A DNA stretch of 64,000 nt, from the NCBI RefSeq assembly GCF_009664365.1, contig NZ_CP044310.1, forward strand, positions 4,343,001 through 4,407,000, read 5' to 3'. The translations under genes and the position numbers were made by a program. Of this stretch, positions 45,545-55,541 are shown piece after piece; the stretch's first letter is position 1, and each line of letters starts with the position of its first letter. This DNA is from Paenibacillus xylanilyticus (GTDB lineage: Bacteria > Bacillota > Bacilli > Paenibacillales > Paenibacillaceae). The notes beneath the pieces are model-generated. The model was not told the origin of the DNA and did not search any database. It saw nothing but the letters and a program-made list of their open reading frames with translations.

Positions 45545-46909
45545 TTATTCCACGGAAGCGTTGGCTTCCTCCTGAACTTGCTGCAGCTCCTCCGCCATCT
45601 TCTCTGGTGTGGTCTGTCCGCCAATTAGTTTTTGAATCTGCAGATTGCTGATCTCCGTAGTTACATCCGCCTGTACCAGCGCATCAAAGGCTGGGAACGA
45701 CGTCTGGGATGCATTCAGGACAGCGACGATTTCCTTCATCAGCTCGTCGGTAATGCTGTCCGTTAATACCTTCTCATCCAGCTTCATGGCAGGAAGGACT
45801 CCATCTTCCACAAGGCCACGCACCTGCATATCTTCATTATAGAAATTTTTGATAAACGCTTTAACCGCTTCCAGCTTCTGAGGATCTTCCGCTACAGATG
45901 CCGAGAAGCCATATCCATTATTGACATCACGCATGAGGGAAGTCTGATCTCCCACGCCATTCTCTACCGGCGGCATATTGAAGAATCCAACCTTACCGAT
46001 CAATGATTCCCCGCTCTGTCCTTCCTTAAATACAGATGATTTCCATGTTCCGTCATACATCAATACCGCTTCACCACTTGTGAATTGAGTCGTATACTCT
46101 GCGTATTCGAAGCCGAGCTCGCCTTTTTTGAAATACCCTTTATCGACCCATTCCTTATGCTTCGCAAAACCTTGAATCACACCCGGATCGGTCCACTTGG
46201 CTTCACCAGTTGCAAACTTCGCAGTAATCTCGGGACCGGCATAACGGGACCACAGATGGTTCGTCAACATCAGCGGGACCCAGCCGGCCTTGGAAGCAGA
46301 AGCAAGCGGCACTTTCCCATCGGCTTTGATCTCGGCCAGCATGTTATCAAGCTCAGCCATGGTCGTTGGTGCTTGCCAGCCCTTTTTTGCAAAATATTCT
46401 TTGTTATAGAAGAAACCTTCGCCTGAACCACCAATCGGCAGTCCATACACTTTGCCTTCATACGTGAATGGTTCAAGGGATGTAAACTGATCCTGAATGC
46501 CCAGCTCTTGCAAAATCGGTGTCAGATCCAGCAGCATGCCTTCCTTGGCATACACTTTGGAGTCCGGGCTGCCGAACAGTTCGAAAATATCCGGTGGATT
46601 GCCGGCCGCCATTTCCCCGCGAAGCTTCTCCTTCCGGTTCACATCCGATTCAACCCCGTCCAGCGTAAAGGTCAGATTAGGGACCTCACTTTCCACTTTG
46701 TCGACGACGTCCTGCAGAATGGCCAGCCTTTTTTGTTTATCCGCCCCTACTTGGGTGTGACGCAGCAGCATTTCCACCGGTTCCTTGCTCGTTTCCGGTT
46801 CGGCGCCTGAGGCTCCCTGCGGATTTTCGTTCCCTGAGCCCGAACATGCAGCCAGCGTCCAAGACGTTACCAGCAGCAGTGAGAGCAGCATTATCATTCT
46901 TTTTTTCAT
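45545..46909 (-). CDS. Sugar ABC transporter substrate-binding lipoprotein
   Basis: 454 residues. A lipoprotein signal ends at LAACSGSGNENPQ. Family 1 extracellular solute-binding protein: NPPDIFELFGSPDSKVYAKE, GSGEGFFYNKEYFAKKGW, LMLTNHLWSRYAG. First gene of the operon with two permeases, a kinase-regulator pair and nagZ, so the ligand is probably a GlcNAc-containing oligosaccharide; this is inferred from context. The frame opens at 46939, but ATG at 46909 after AGGAGGG is the signal-peptide start. A TATAAT at 46961-46956 is a possible -10. Confidence 0.92.
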   Translation of the reverse strand: MKKRMIMLLSLLLVTSWTLAACSGSGNENPQGASGAEPETSKEPVEMLLRHTQVGADKQKRLAILQDVVDKVESEVPNLTFTLDGVESDVNRKEKLRGEMAAGNPPDIFELFGSPDSKVYAKEGMLLDLTPILQELGIQDQFTSLEPFTYEGKVYGLPIGGSGEGFFYNKEYFAKKGWQAPTTMAELDNMLAEIKADGKVPLASASKAGWVPLMLTNHLWSRYAGPEITAKFATGEAKWTDPGVIQGFAKHKEWVDKGYFKKGELGFEYAEYTTQFTSGEAVLMYDGTWKSSVFKEGQSGESLIGKVGFFNMPPVENGVGDQTSLMRDVNNGYGFSASVAEDPQKLEAVKAFIKNFYNEDMQVRGLVEDGVLPAMKLDEKVLTDSITDELMKEIVAVLNASQTSFPAFDALVQADVTTEISNLQIQKLIGGQTTPEKMAEELQQVQEEANASVE

Positions 46910-47059
46910 CGTCGTTGACCCTCCTCGGATATTGCGCATTTGGTTTTACACTCTGATTATAAAAAGCCGGAGCTACCATCGTAAGGATGACAATTCATCA
47001 ATGAGGGGATAAAATCCTTCACTGAACAAGCCATTTCGTAATCCTCATGTAAAATGCAA

Positions 47060-47100
47060 CAAAAAACAGCCCTTGCGACGTCTGTCGCAAAGACTGTTTG
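47060..47100 (-). terminator. Terminator after pflA
   Basis: Minus strand AAACAG..TTGCGAC / GTCGCAA..CTGTTT with TTTTTTG tail. Confidence 0.9.
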
Positions 47101-47155
47101 AAGAGTGGGTCCATTTTATGGAATATTTATTTTCTATCGGCCCCGTGGATATGGA

Positions 47156-47908
47156 TCATTTTGCCCGAGCAAGTGTGTCTGTCGTTTCTTTCCGCCCCTG
47201 TTCAATTAAACGATAAGCCCGTTCCAATTCCTCTTCGGTAGGAGAAGGAACGCCGTCAAGCGGATATACTTTTCCGAGTGCCTGCCATTTGTATATGCCC
47301 ATCTGGTGATACGGTAAAATCTCAAACTTCTCCACACCATTCAATGTTCCGATATAACGCCCCAGGTTAAGCAGATCTTGTTCATCATCATGAATGCCTG
47401 GCACGTATACGTGCCGAATCCACATTTTCCCTCCATGATCCGATAGCCAGCGAGCCATCCGAAGTGTTCTCTCATTCGATTTCCCGGTAAGCTTGATATG
47501 CTTTTCATCATCGATATGTTTCAGATCCAGCATGACCAGATCCGTATGATCCAACAAGTCAAGAATACGATCAGGTTCATTGTAGCCGTTGCTGTCCAGG
47601 GTGGTGTGCAGTCCCCAGCGCCGCTTCACTTCTTTGAAGACCTGGCCGACGAAATGAGCCTGCAGCGTCGGTTCGCCTCCCGATACCGTAAGTCCGCCTC
47701 CCGAACTGCGATAATAGGTCAAGTATGGCTCGATCTCTGCGAGAACTTCCTCCACGCTCATATCCCGGCCTCCATCAAGCGCCCATGTATCCGGGTTGTG
47801 ACAATATTGGCATTTCAGGTGACATCCCTGCATAAAAAGCACAAAGCGGATGCCTGGGCCGTCAACCGTCCCGAAAGTTTCGAGTGAATGAATATGTCCG
47901 TTAACCAT
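47156..47908 (-). CDS. pflA: Pyruvate formate-lyase activating enzyme
   Basis: 250 residues, radical SAM. It installs the glycyl radical in PflB. Motifs: FGTVDGPGIRFVLFMQGCHL, then CHLKCQYCHNPDTW giving the CX3CX2C cluster, SGGEPTLQ, and LDLKHIDDEKH. ATG at 47908 follows GGAAGAGGCAGC; an earlier in-frame ATG at 47935 is unlikely. It starts 72 bases after pflB and is co-transcribed with it. Confidence 0.96.
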   Translation of the reverse strand: MVNGHIHSLETFGTVDGPGIRFVLFMQGCHLKCQYCHNPDTWALDGGRDMSVEEVLAEIEPYLTYYRSSGGGLTVSGGEPTLQAHFVGQVFKEVKRRWGLHTTLDSNGYNEPDRILDLLDHTDLVMLDLKHIDDEKHIKLTGKSNERTLRMARWLSDHGGKMWIRHVYVPGIHDDEQDLLNLGRYIGTLNGVEKFEILPYHQMGIYKWQALGKVYPLDGVPSPTEEELERAYRLIEQGRKETTDTLARAK

Positions 47909-47980
47909 GCTGCCTCTTCCTTTCTGTATCCGCATCCGCTGTGCGTTTATGATGGTGATCTTCTCCTGTTTACCGTGTTA

Positions 47981-50239
47981 TTACATCGAACCGTGGAAGG
48001 TCCGGTTAATGACATCCAGCTGCTGCTCACGCGTCAGTTTGATGAAGTTTACGGCATAGCCGGAAACCCTTACGGTCAATTGTGGATAGTTTTCCGGATG
48101 CTCCATGGCGTCAATCAACTGCTGACGATCGAACACGTTCACGTTCAGATGGTGAGCACCTTGACCGAAATAACCGTCCATCATGGCAACCAGATTGGAT
48201 TTGCGGGTATCAGACTCTTTACCGAGCGCTTTAGGCACAATCGAGAATGTGTTGGAGATACCGTCCAGGCTGTGTTCGTAAGGCAATTTGGCTACAGAAC
48301 CCAGAGATGCCAGTGCGCCTTTTTTGTCACGTCCATGCATCGGGTTAGCACCTGGAGCAAACGGTTCGCCTGCTTTACGTCCATCCGGTGTTGTACCGGT
48401 TTTTTTGCCGTAGACCACATTGGATGTGATGGTCAGTACGGATTGGGTTGGAATGGCATTGCGGTACGCTTTATGTTTGCGGATCATGCCCATGAAGCTC
48501 TCTACCAGTTCAACCGCGATGCTGTCGACGCTGTCTTCATTGTTACCGTAACAAGGGAAATCTCCTTCAATTTCAAAATCAACGGCGATTCCTTGCTCGT
48601 TACGAATCGGTTTCACTTTTGCATATTTAATTGCACTCAGGGAGTCGGCTGCAACGGACAGGCCGGCAATACCACAGGCCATGGTACGTACGATATCACG
48701 GTCATGCAGAGCCATCTCGATCCGTTCATAACTGTATTTGTCATGCATGTAGTGGATTACGTTAAGGGTATTCATGTACAGTTTAGCCAGCCATTCCATC
48801 ATCGGTTTGAACCGTTTCATGACCTCATTGTAGTCCAATACTTCGCTTGTAATGGCTGGATATTCCGGTCCGACCTGTGCTCCGGATTTCTCGTCGCGTC
48901 CACCATTAATCGCATACAGCAGTGCTTTCGCCAGGTTGGCACGAGCGCCGAAGAACTGCATTTGTTTACCGATCTTCATGGCCGATACACAGCAGGCAAT
49001 CCCGTAATCGTCTCCGTAGATTGGACGCATCAGATCATCATTCTCATATTGGATGGAGCTCGTTTCTATGGACACTTTGCTGCAATACTCTTTGAATGCT
49101 TCCGGAAGTTTGGTAGACCAGAGTACGGTCAGGTTTGGTTCCGGTGCAGGTCCCAGATTGTGCAGTGTGTGCAGGAAACGGAAGCTGTTTTTCGTTACGC
49201 GTGTTTCCCCGTTCACGGACATCCCGCCGATAGACTCGGTTACCCATGTCGGGTCACCGCTGAAGAGCTCGTTGTAATCCGGTGTACGCAGGAATTTGAC
49301 GATCCGCAGTTTCATGACGAAATGGTCAACCAGTTCCTGAGCCTGTTCTTCAGTCAGGAGGCCTTCCTGCAGATCACGTTCAATGTAGATATCCAGGAAT
49401 GAAGATACACGTCCAAGGGACATCGCAGCACCGTTTTGCTCTTTAATCGCAGCAAGGTAACCGAAGTACAGCCATTGGAACGCTTCTTTTGCCGTGGTAG
49501 CCGGCAGGGAAATATCGAAGCCATGCATTTCGCCCAGCTGCTTCAATTCCTGCAGAGCCCGGATTTGTTCGGATAACTCTTCACGCAGACGGATGACATC
49601 TTCATCAATGACATCCACTTCAAGAGCGTTCAGCTCTCCTTTTTTGGCGCGGATCAGGAAGTCCACCCCGTACAGAGCAACCCGGCGGTAATCGCCAATG
49701 ATGCGGCCGCGGCCGTAAGCATCAGGCAGACCCGTAATGATGCCAGCTTTGCGCGCTGCGCGCATCTCGGATGTATATGCATCGAATACACCCTGATTAT
49801 GTGTTTTGCGAATATTAGTAAATATATCAATGACTTCTTGAGGCATTTCGAAGCCGTAAGCCTGACATGCATCAATCATCATGCGGATTCCGCCTGTTGG
49901 CTGAATGGAACGTTTGAATGGAGCATCGGTTTGCACACCGACGATCTGTTCTTTGGATTGATCCAGGTACCCTGGTTGGTGAGACACGATCGTTCCCGGA
50001 GTGTTTACGTCCACATCCAGTACACCGCCGTTATCGCGTTCTTTTTTGGTCAGATCAGATACGATGTCCCACAGGTCTTTGGTGTTCTGTGTTGCCCCTG
50101 CGAGAAATGCTTCATCCCCGTAATACGGAGACAGGTTGTGTGCCAGAAAATCATTCACATCCACGGATTTGGTCCATGTGCCTTTCGTAAAGTTTCTCCA
50201 GCCTGTTTGTTGTTTTACGTCTTTTTCGATCACCGACAT
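47981..50239 (-). CDS. pflB: Pyruvate formate-lyase (formate acetyltransferase)
   Basis: 752 residues. It cleaves pyruvate with CoA to acetyl-CoA and formate in anaerobiosis. The adjacent active-site cysteines are in [13 protein letters not shown], and the radical glycine is in [15 protein letters not shown] near the C-terminus. ATG at 50239 has GGAGGGATTACT upstream; the long frame to 50302 is not family sequence. Upstream are three FNR-type palindromes and a -10 placed for class II activation. Confidence 0.98.
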   Translation of the reverse strand: MSVIEKDVKQQTGWRNFTKGTWTKSVDVNDFLAHNLSPYYGDEAFLAGATQNTKDLWDIVSDLTKKERDNGGVLDVDVNTPGTIVSHQPGYLDQSKEQIVGVQTDAPFKRSIQPTGGIRMMIDACQAYGFEMPQEVIDIFTNIRKTHNQGVFDAYTSEMRAARKAGIITGLPDAYGRGRIIGDYRRVALYGVDFLIRAKKGELNALEVDVIDEDVIRLREELSEQIRALQELKQLGEMHGFDISLPATTAKEAFQWLYFGYLAAIKEQNGAAMSLGRVSSFLDIYIERDLQEGLLTEEQAQELVDHFVMKLRIVKFLRTPDYNELFSGDPTWVTESIGGMSVNGETRVTKNSFRFLHTLHNLGPAPEPNLTVLWSTKLPEAFKEYCSKVSIETSSIQYENDDLMRPIYGDDYGIACCVSAMKIGKQMQFFGARANLAKALLYAINGGRDEKSGAQVGPEYPAITSEVLDYNEVMKRFKPMMEWLAKLYMNTLNVIHYMHDKYSYERIEMALHDRDIVRTMACGIAGLSVAADSLSAIKYAKVKPIRNEQGIAVDFEIEGDFPCYGNNEDSVDSIAVELVESFMGMIRKHKAYRNAIPTQSVLTITSNVVYGKKTGTTPDGRKAGEPFAPGANPMHGRDKKGALASLGSVAKLPYEHSLDGISNTFSIVPKALGKESDTRKSNLVAMMDGYFGQGAHHLNVNVFDRQQLIDAMEHPENYPQLTVRVSGYAVNFIKLTREQQLDVINRTFHGSM

Positions 50240-50324
50240 AGTAATCCCTCCACAAATTTGGATTTCCGGACACATGACAGGGTGCAAGCAAAATCGTCTC
50301 ATCTGTGCCCAGAGCCGCGATTAA

Positions 50325-50340
50325 TGTGAACTTTTTCACA
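50325..50340. promoter_or_regulatory. FNR box proximal to pflB
   Basis: TGTGAACTTTTTCACA, a perfect TGTGA-N6-TCACA palindrome centred 93 bases before the pflB ATG. It lies downstream of the start point predicted from the next box, so it may serve a second promoter or act as a roadblock. Confidence 0.75.
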
Positions 50341-50409
50341 TATCAGCCGGAACACGTTCTCTCTACATGGGAACCGGAACCGCGGGATGGATGTTTTTCT
50401 TACATTTTC

Positions 50410-50473
50410 AGTATACGTCTTGCGGGTTTCACCATCTGTGATTTTTATCACAAAGTTAGTGAACTTCCTCACT
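50410..50473 (-). promoter_or_regulatory. FNR-dependent promoter of pflBA with tandem boxes
   Basis: A perfect FNR box TGTGATTTTTATCACA (50437-50452) is centred 41.5 bases from the start point implied by -10 TATACT (50415-50410), the classic class II distance. A second imperfect palindrome AGTGA-N6-TCACT (50458-50473) lies exactly 21 bases further upstream, at -62.5. No -35 is visible, as expected for an activated promoter. Confidence 0.75.
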
Positions 50474-50511
50474 CCACCTGCTGATGTGTCTCATTGACGA
50501 ATGCTTAATCC

Positions 50512-50640
50512 ACATGGTCACTACGCGGGCAGAACAACTTCCGATCGCTGTTATCCCCGGATTTTTTTATTTTTAATTTTTCAAAGGTGAACATCCGGTG
50601 ATAAAGGCGAGCGCTTCGCTTCTTCAGTTTTTTCTGCCCT
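50512..50640 (-). repeat. Structured intergenic repeat, copy 2
   Basis: Second copy of the element at 20449-20580. Stem TTATCCCCGGAT (50551-50562) pairs with ATCCGGTGATAA (50593-50604), 11 of 12 pairs. Flanks GATCGCTGTT and CGCTTCGCTTCTTCAG are as in copy 1. It lies in the 534-base pflB-adhE gap, between the FNR-dependent pflB promoter and the 3' end of adhE. The rest of that gap (50641-50773) shows no gene; CCCCTCCCGGGG at 50726-50741 may belong to an adhE terminator. Confidence 0.6.
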
Positions 50641-50773
50641 CTCCGTTATTGTGTGAATACCAAACCGTTCAACGGATCCTCAAAGGATTCCGTCATCGAC
50701 AAAAAGACGGCAATCGGGGCTCCCCTCCCGGGGAACCCTCAACCTATTGCCTAAATCCTGTTGCTATAATTGT

Positions 50774-53386
50774 TTATTCGAATCGTCCGTAGAAGGCATT
50801 GCGGTAAACGTCCGCCAGTTCAGTCACCAGCGGCAGTTTCGGATTGGCGGTTGTACATTGGTCTTCGAAAGCACGATCGGCCAGATAATCCACATGAGCT
50901 TCAAAGTCCTTGGCATTAAATCCGATTTCCTGGAACGATTCCTCAATACCGAGTGTTTTGTTCAGTTTGCGGATTGCATTGATGAGGCTGTTCACCCCTT
51001 CTTCTGTAGTACGTGCTGGCAATCCCAGAATCCGGGCAATTTCAGCATACCGCTCATCTGCTACAAAGTGCGAATATTTCGGGAATGAGGCAAATTTCGT
51101 CGGTTTTTTCGCGTTATAACGAATGACGTGCGGCATCAGAATTGCATTGGTACGTCCATGTGCGGTGTGATACTGTCCGCCCCATTTGTGCGCCAAGCTG
51201 TGGTTAATGCCCAGGAACGCGTTAGCGAAAGCCATACCGGCAATCGTCGAAGCATTATGCATTTTCTCACGTGCCAGTTTATCCCCTTGCAGCGCCGATT
51301 GCTCCAGGTATTGGAATACCAGCTGAATGGCTTTGATCGCCAGACCATCCGTGTAATCATTGGCCATAACCGATACATACGCTTCGATAGCATGAGTCAG
51401 TACGTCCATACCTGTATCTGCAACGGCTGTTTTCGGCAGTGAATAGACGAATTCAGGGTCCACGATGGCTACATCCGGAGTCAGCTCATAGTCTGCCAGT
51501 GGATATTTGGTGTTGCCCAGATTTTTATCTGTGATTACGGCAAACGATGTTACTTCCGATCCTGTACCCGACGTTGTAGGAATCGCTACGAATTTTGCTT
51601 TTGATCCAAGGCGTGGGTATTTGTAGATCCGTTTACGGATATCCATGAATTTTTGCTTCAGATCGTTGAAGTCCGTGTCCGGATATTCGTAGAACAACCA
51701 CATGGCTTTGGCAGCGTCCATTGGTGATCCACCACCAAGAGCGATAATGCAGTCAGGCTGGAAGCGGCGCATCATTTCCGTACCACGGTCTACCGTTGTG
51801 GTTGATGGATCCGGCTCTACATCCGAGAATACTTCGATTGCGACCGGCATTTGGCGTTGACGCAGGTAATGCTCCACTTTTTCCACATAGCCCAGTTTGA
51901 CCATCATGGCATCCGTAACGATGGCTACGCGAGTAATATCAGGCATTTTGGCCAGATACTGCGTTGCTCCTTTTTCGAAATACACTTTGTTCGGCACTTT
52001 GAACCATTGCATATTCACGGTACGGCGAGCCACCCTTTTCACGTTGATTAAGTTGACGGCAGTGACATTCGATGAGGTCGAGTTACGGCCATATGAACCG
52101 CATCCCAGGGTCAATGACGGCATGTTCGTGTTGTAGATGTCCCCAATGGCGCCGTGTGTGGATGGCGAATTCACGATAATCCGTCCCGTTTGCAGACGAT
52201 CCGCAAATTTGCTTATCACTTCTTCGTTATTCGAGTGAATAACGGAGGAGTGACCCATGCCGCCAAAGGCAACCACTTCCGCAGCACGCTCAATCCCTTC
52301 AGCTGCCGTTTTTACTTTGTAACAAGCCAGTACCGGACTTAATTTCTCTGCAGACAGCGGGAACTTGGTGCCGACGCCCTCAATCTCTGCTACAAGAATT
52401 TTGGTGCCAGCCGGAACCTCGATACCACACATTTGCGCAATGGTTACTGCCGATTGACCGACAATCGCCGGGTTAACCGCACATTTCTCCGCATTGATGG
52501 CACCTGCAGTCAATTTCGCAGCTTCATCCTTATTGACGAAATAACAACCGTTCGCAATCATTTTCTTTTTCACCTGATCGAAGATCGGTTCTTCGATGAT
52601 GACCGCTTGCTCGGAGGCACAGATCATACCATTGTCGAATGACTTGGACAAGATCAGATCCGTTACAGCCTGATTGATATCTGCCGTTTTCTCGATAAAG
52701 CAAGGTACGTTCCCTGGTCCCACGCCGAGTGCCGGTTTACCACAGCTGTACGCTGCACGTACCATTGCTGATCCACCTGTCGCCAGAATGAGCGCCACAT
52801 CGTTATGATTCATCAGTGCATTCGTGCGGTCCATGGAAGGATCATCAATCCACTGGATACAGTCGGCCGGAGCACCATGCTTCACCGCGGCTTCGAGCAG
52901 AATTTTGGCGGCTTCACGGCTGCAGTTCTGAGCTGAAGGGTGGAACCCAAAGATGATTGGGTTACGTGTTTTGATGGAAATCAACGCTTTGAACATCGTC
53001 GTGGATGTCGGATTGGTCACCGGTGTAATCCCCATGATAATGCCGACAGGCTCCGCTATTTTCTGGAAGCTCTCATACTCGTTATCTTCGATCACGCCCA
53101 CGGTTTTGTCATATTTGATGCTGTGGTACACATATTCTGTTGCAAAGATATTTTTCGTGATTTTATCTTCATACACTCCGCGGCCGGTTTCTTCCACCGC
53201 CATTTTGGCAAGCATCATGTGTTTGTCCAGACCTGCCAGTGCCATGGCTTGCACGATGCGGTCAATCTGTTGTTGATCCATGGACATGAATGCTGCGTGT
53301 GCTTTGTTCGCTTTGTCAATTAACGTTTGAATATACTGACCTGCTGTCGGTTCTTTTGCTGGGGCGACTTCGTTCTTTACAGCCAT
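50774..53386 (-). CDS. adhE: Bifunctional acetaldehyde-CoA/alcohol dehydrogenase
   Basis: 870 residues. The N-terminal half is an acylating aldehyde dehydrogenase with the catalytic cysteine in [17 protein letters not shown] and [19 protein letters not shown]. The C-terminal half (from about residue 450) is an iron alcohol dehydrogenase with [29 protein letters not shown] and [18 protein letters not shown]. It reduces acetyl-CoA to ethanol, regenerating NAD+. ATG at 53386 (MAVKNEV) lies 9 bases after AGGAGG; ATG 53395 is too close. A perfect FNR box lies 41.5 bases from its predicted start point. Confidence 0.97.
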   Translation of the reverse strand: MAVKNEVAPAKEPTAGQYIQTLIDKANKAHAAFMSMDQQQIDRIVQAMALAGLDKHMMLAKMAVEETGRGVYEDKITKNIFATEYVYHSIKYDKTVGVIEDNEYESFQKIAEPVGIIMGITPVTNPTSTTMFKALISIKTRNPIIFGFHPSAQNCSREAAKILLEAAVKHGAPADCIQWIDDPSMDRTNALMNHNDVALILATGGSAMVRAAYSCGKPALGVGPGNVPCFIEKTADINQAVTDLILSKSFDNGMICASEQAVIIEEPIFDQVKKKMIANGCYFVNKDEAAKLTAGAINAEKCAVNPAIVGQSAVTIAQMCGIEVPAGTKILVAEIEGVGTKFPLSAEKLSPVLACYKVKTAAEGIERAAEVVAFGGMGHSSVIHSNNEEVISKFADRLQTGRIIVNSPSTHGAIGDIYNTNMPSLTLGCGSYGRNSTSSNVTAVNLINVKRVARRTVNMQWFKVPNKVYFEKGATQYLAKMPDITRVAIVTDAMMVKLGYVEKVEHYLRQRQMPVAIEVFSDVEPDPSTTTVDRGTEMMRRFQPDCIIALGGGSPMDAAKAMWLFYEYPDTDFNDLKQKFMDIRKRIYKYPRLGSKAKFVAIPTTSGTGSEVTSFAVITDKNLGNTKYPLADYELTPDVAIVDPEFVYSLPKTAVADTGMDVLTHAIEAYVSVMANDYTDGLAIKAIQLVFQYLEQSALQGDKLAREKMHNASTIAGMAFANAFLGINHSLAHKWGGQYHTAHGRTNAILMPHVIRYNAKKPTKFASFPKYSHFVADERYAEIARILGLPARTTEEGVNSLINAIRKLNKTLGIEESFQEIGFNAKDFEAHVDYLADRAFEDQCTTANPKLPLVTELADVYRNAFYGRFE

Positions 53387-53448
53387 CTCCCTCATCCTCC
53401 TAAAGGTTCGTATTGTTTTTTTGGTTTGTCTCTCTTCTTTACGTACCC

Positions 53449-53491
53449 ATCGTAACATGTCGAAAAGGTTAATTATGTGATTATTTTCACA
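53449..53491 (-). promoter_or_regulatory. FNR-dependent promoter of adhE
   Basis: TGTGATTATTTTCACA (53476-53491), a perfect FNR palindrome. A -10-like TACGAT (53454-53449) places the start point near 53442, giving the box a -41.5 position. Confidence 0.7.
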
Positions 53492-53593
53492 AAGTATAGC
53501 AAATTTTATTTAAGTTTTTTGAGTTCCTTCCACTGGTCATTTTCACTTCCTATATAAACTATATGGCTGTCAAATGCAGCCTTCCCTCTCTAA

Positions 53594-53609
53594 AGTGAAT
53601 TTAATCACA
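53594..53609. promoter_or_regulatory. FNR-like box between adhE and fnr
   Basis: AGTGAATTTAATCACA, one mismatch from TGTGA-N6-TCACA. It is centred 81.5 bases before the fnr start point predicted from TATACT (53671-53676), so it may mediate autoregulation. The rest of 53387-53593 holds only the adhE promoter. Confidence 0.55.
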
Positions 53610-53682
53610 ATGTTTGAAATTTCGCCATTTTTGCCCCCTTTCCATGCCCCTCAAACGGTAAGATTAGGTATATACTGAACTT

Positions 53683-53826
53683 AAAAATTGAACCACCGCA
53701 ATTTGTACCGTCCTCCCCGGCGGAGATGACCCTAGTCAGGACGGTAACGGTTGCGGCGAACCACGGAGCGCGGAGTGCAGCATGATTGTAATCCCCCTCC
53801 GGTGGATACAAAGGGGAGATAGACTT
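53683..53826 (+). ncRNA. Candidate structured 5' leader of fnr
   Basis: About 145 bases lie between TATACT (53671-53676) and the fnr ATG. TACCGTCCT (53706-53714) pairs perfectly with AGGACGGTA (53738-53746), enclosed by CCGCAA (53696-53701) / TTGCGG (53751-53756). The ribosome site GGGGAG before the ATG can pair with nearby CCCCT, or with CTCCCC at 53713-53718 in the first stem-loop, so alternative folds could control translation. No known riboswitch class was recognised. Confidence 0.4.
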
Positions 53827-54543
53827 ATGAGAGAACAACTGAGTGTCATGGAAAAACGCGGCAATACCAACTGTTTCTCGGAAGTGAACTTCAATCATCT
53901 GCTCGTAACCATGAAAGACCGTACCTATCCTGAAGGGACCCACCTGTATTGGGAAGGTGATGTGTCCGACAAGCTTTATTATATGAAAAGGGGTCGTGCC
54001 CAGATCACCAAATCAACGGATGAAGGCAAAGAGCTTATCATGTACATGTACCAGTCCGGTGATATGATTGGTCAGGCAGATCCATTCTTCGGTTCCAAGC
54101 ATACGTTCTCGGCCGAAGTGCTGGAAGACAGTGAAATCGGTGTATTGGAGCACAAAGACCTGGAGATGCTGATCTGTCAGCATTGTGACTTCGCCATTGA
54201 TTTTATGAAATGGATGGGCATACATCACCGCTTAACTCAAACCAAATTCCGTGACCTGATGTTATACGGCAAACCTGGTGCGCTCTGTTCCACCTTGATC
54301 CGGTTGTCCAATTCCTATGGCGAGCCTCACGGCGATCACGTGATTATTCATAAAAAAATTACCCACACGGATCTGTCCAACATGATTGGAGCTACCCGTG
54401 AAAGTGTGAACCGCATGCTTAGCGATCTGCGCAAAAAAGATGCTATTGAATATGATAACGGCATGATTGTTATCAAGGACCTGAAAATGCTCCAAGGCAT
54501 CTGCCATTGTGAATTATGTCCCAATGAGATCTGCCGCATCTAA
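53827..54543 (+). CDS. fnr: Oxygen-responsive regulator FNR (Crp/Fnr family)
   Basis: 238 residues, the same length as B. subtilis FNR. Cyclic-nucleotide-like sensor domain (EGTHLYWEGDVSDKLYYMKR) and a C-terminal winged helix (HTDLSNMIGATRESVNRMLS). The C-terminal CHCELCPNEIC contains the CX2CX4C that carries the [4Fe-4S] cluster in the Bacillus type, in contrast to N-terminal cysteines in E. coli. GGGGAG lies 8 bases before ATG 53827. It probably activates the neighbouring adhE and pflBA. Confidence 0.95.
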   Translation: MREQLSVMEKRGNTNCFSEVNFNHLLVTMKDRTYPEGTHLYWEGDVSDKLYYMKRGRAQITKSTDEGKELIMYMYQSGDMIGQADPFFGSKHTFSAEVLEDSEIGVLEHKDLEMLICQHCDFAIDFMKWMGIHHRLTQTKFRDLMLYGKPGALCSTLIRLSNSYGEPHGDHVIIHKKITHTDLSNMIGATRESVNRMLSDLRKKDAIEYDNGMIVIKDLKMLQGICHCELCPNEICRI

Positions 54544-54601
54544 GCATTAAGTTCTTAAAGTCATCACCTTTCGGTTATGAGCTTAATCTATAAGTGACAT
54601 G

Positions 54602-54638
54602 AAAAAAGCCCGTCCTCCTGCAGAGGTCCGGGCTTTTA
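54602..54638. terminator. Bidirectional terminator after fnr
   Basis: AAAAGCCCG..CCTC / GAGG..CGGGCTTTT between convergent genes. Confidence 0.9.
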
Positions 54639-54647
54639 TAATTATGT

Positions 54648-55358
54648 TTAAGATGCCGTTAACTGTAATTTAACCGCATCCCGTGGATTCAACTTCATAT
54701 CCAAACCGTTTTCCATCAGTTCCTTGTCATTCACCATGATCACCCAACGCTGATTCATGCGTGGAACAACATTTTCAACCGAAACGACGTATTTGTTATT
54801 TTCCGACATTCGGACGATGCCGCTGGACTTAAGTACATCCCGAACCGTGCACTCCTGGATATAGACACCCGCATATTGACGATTAAGGTCTGGCATAATA
54901 TTGCCGCCGCTGATCTTGAGCAGGGTTGTCTGATATGCAACACCTTCTCCTTTACTGTCGGCGGCTTTTACGTAAATGATCACTTCATCCTTGGCATGAA
55001 GCTCCATGCCCCAATTTTCCGGATCAATATCCTTGCCGTTTAGCTTAACTGCCCAGCTTAGCGAGGAATCAAGTGAAACTTCCCCTACGGATTGAATCCG
55101 CTTGCCGTCGGCCGTAAAATCAACCAGACCACTGTTCAATAGCGCCTTCTTAAGCGTGAGTCCTTCACTAAAATCCCTCTTGATTGACTTCGTTGCATCA
55201 GGCAAAAAAGTGCTTCCATCGACAGCAACGGTAATGGTATTGGAAGTATCGGTCTCCTTGACCACCGGCTGTTCAGAAGGCTGTGTCTCTGTACATCCGG
55301 CTAGAATTGCCATGATAAGCAAACATAAACCGATGTAACCGGGGAACTTCTTCATCAT
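54648..55358 (-). CDS. Lipoprotein with two DUF4430-like domains
   Basis: 236 residues. Lipobox in CLLIMAILAGCTETQ. Two repeats of about 90 residues, each a ubiquitin-like DUF4430/SLBB-type pattern: LTLKKALLNSGLVDFTADGK, LSWAVKLNGKDIDPENWGM; and CTVRDVLKSSGIVRMSENNK, QRWVIMVNDKELMENGLDM. Such domains bind cobalamin or surface glycans in some proteins; no function can be assigned here. ATG at 55358 follows AGGGTGG by 10 bases. It stands alone. Confidence 0.7.
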   Translation of the reverse strand: MMKKFPGYIGLCLLIMAILAGCTETQPSEQPVVKETDTSNTITVAVDGSTFLPDATKSIKRDFSEGLTLKKALLNSGLVDFTADGKRIQSVGEVSLDSSLSWAVKLNGKDIDPENWGMELHAKDEVIIYVKAADSKGEGVAYQTTLLKISGGNIMPDLNRQYAGVYIQECTVRDVLKSSGIVRMSENNKYVVSVENVVPRMNQRWVIMVNDKELMENGLDMKLNPRDAVKLQLTAS

Positions 55359-55481
55359 GTCGGTAACACCACCCTGCGTAAAATCTTCACCCTGTTGTCC
55401 ATAACCTCTATTATGGCACAATATTCATTCAAAAAAAGTGTCAATGCCGTTACTTTTCTTCCATATTCCTTCCTGCAGCAC

Positions 55482-55504
55482 AAAGAGCCCGCATGCGGGC
55501 TCCT
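55482..55504 (-). terminator. Palindromic terminator after the 243-residue unknown gene
   Basis: GGAGCCCGCATGCGGGCTC, a 9-bp perfect stem, then TTTG on the minus strand. The T-run is short. Confidence 0.6.
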
Positions 55505-55541
55505 TCGTTCGGATCGTTCAACCCTTATATTTAATTACCCT

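Noticed and set aside
47888-49402. 504-codon plus-strand open frame opposite pflB
   Set aside because: It lies entirely antisense to pflA-pflB, has no ribosome site and an unnatural composition (His, Cys and Phe rich). It is a shadow of the codon bias of pflB.
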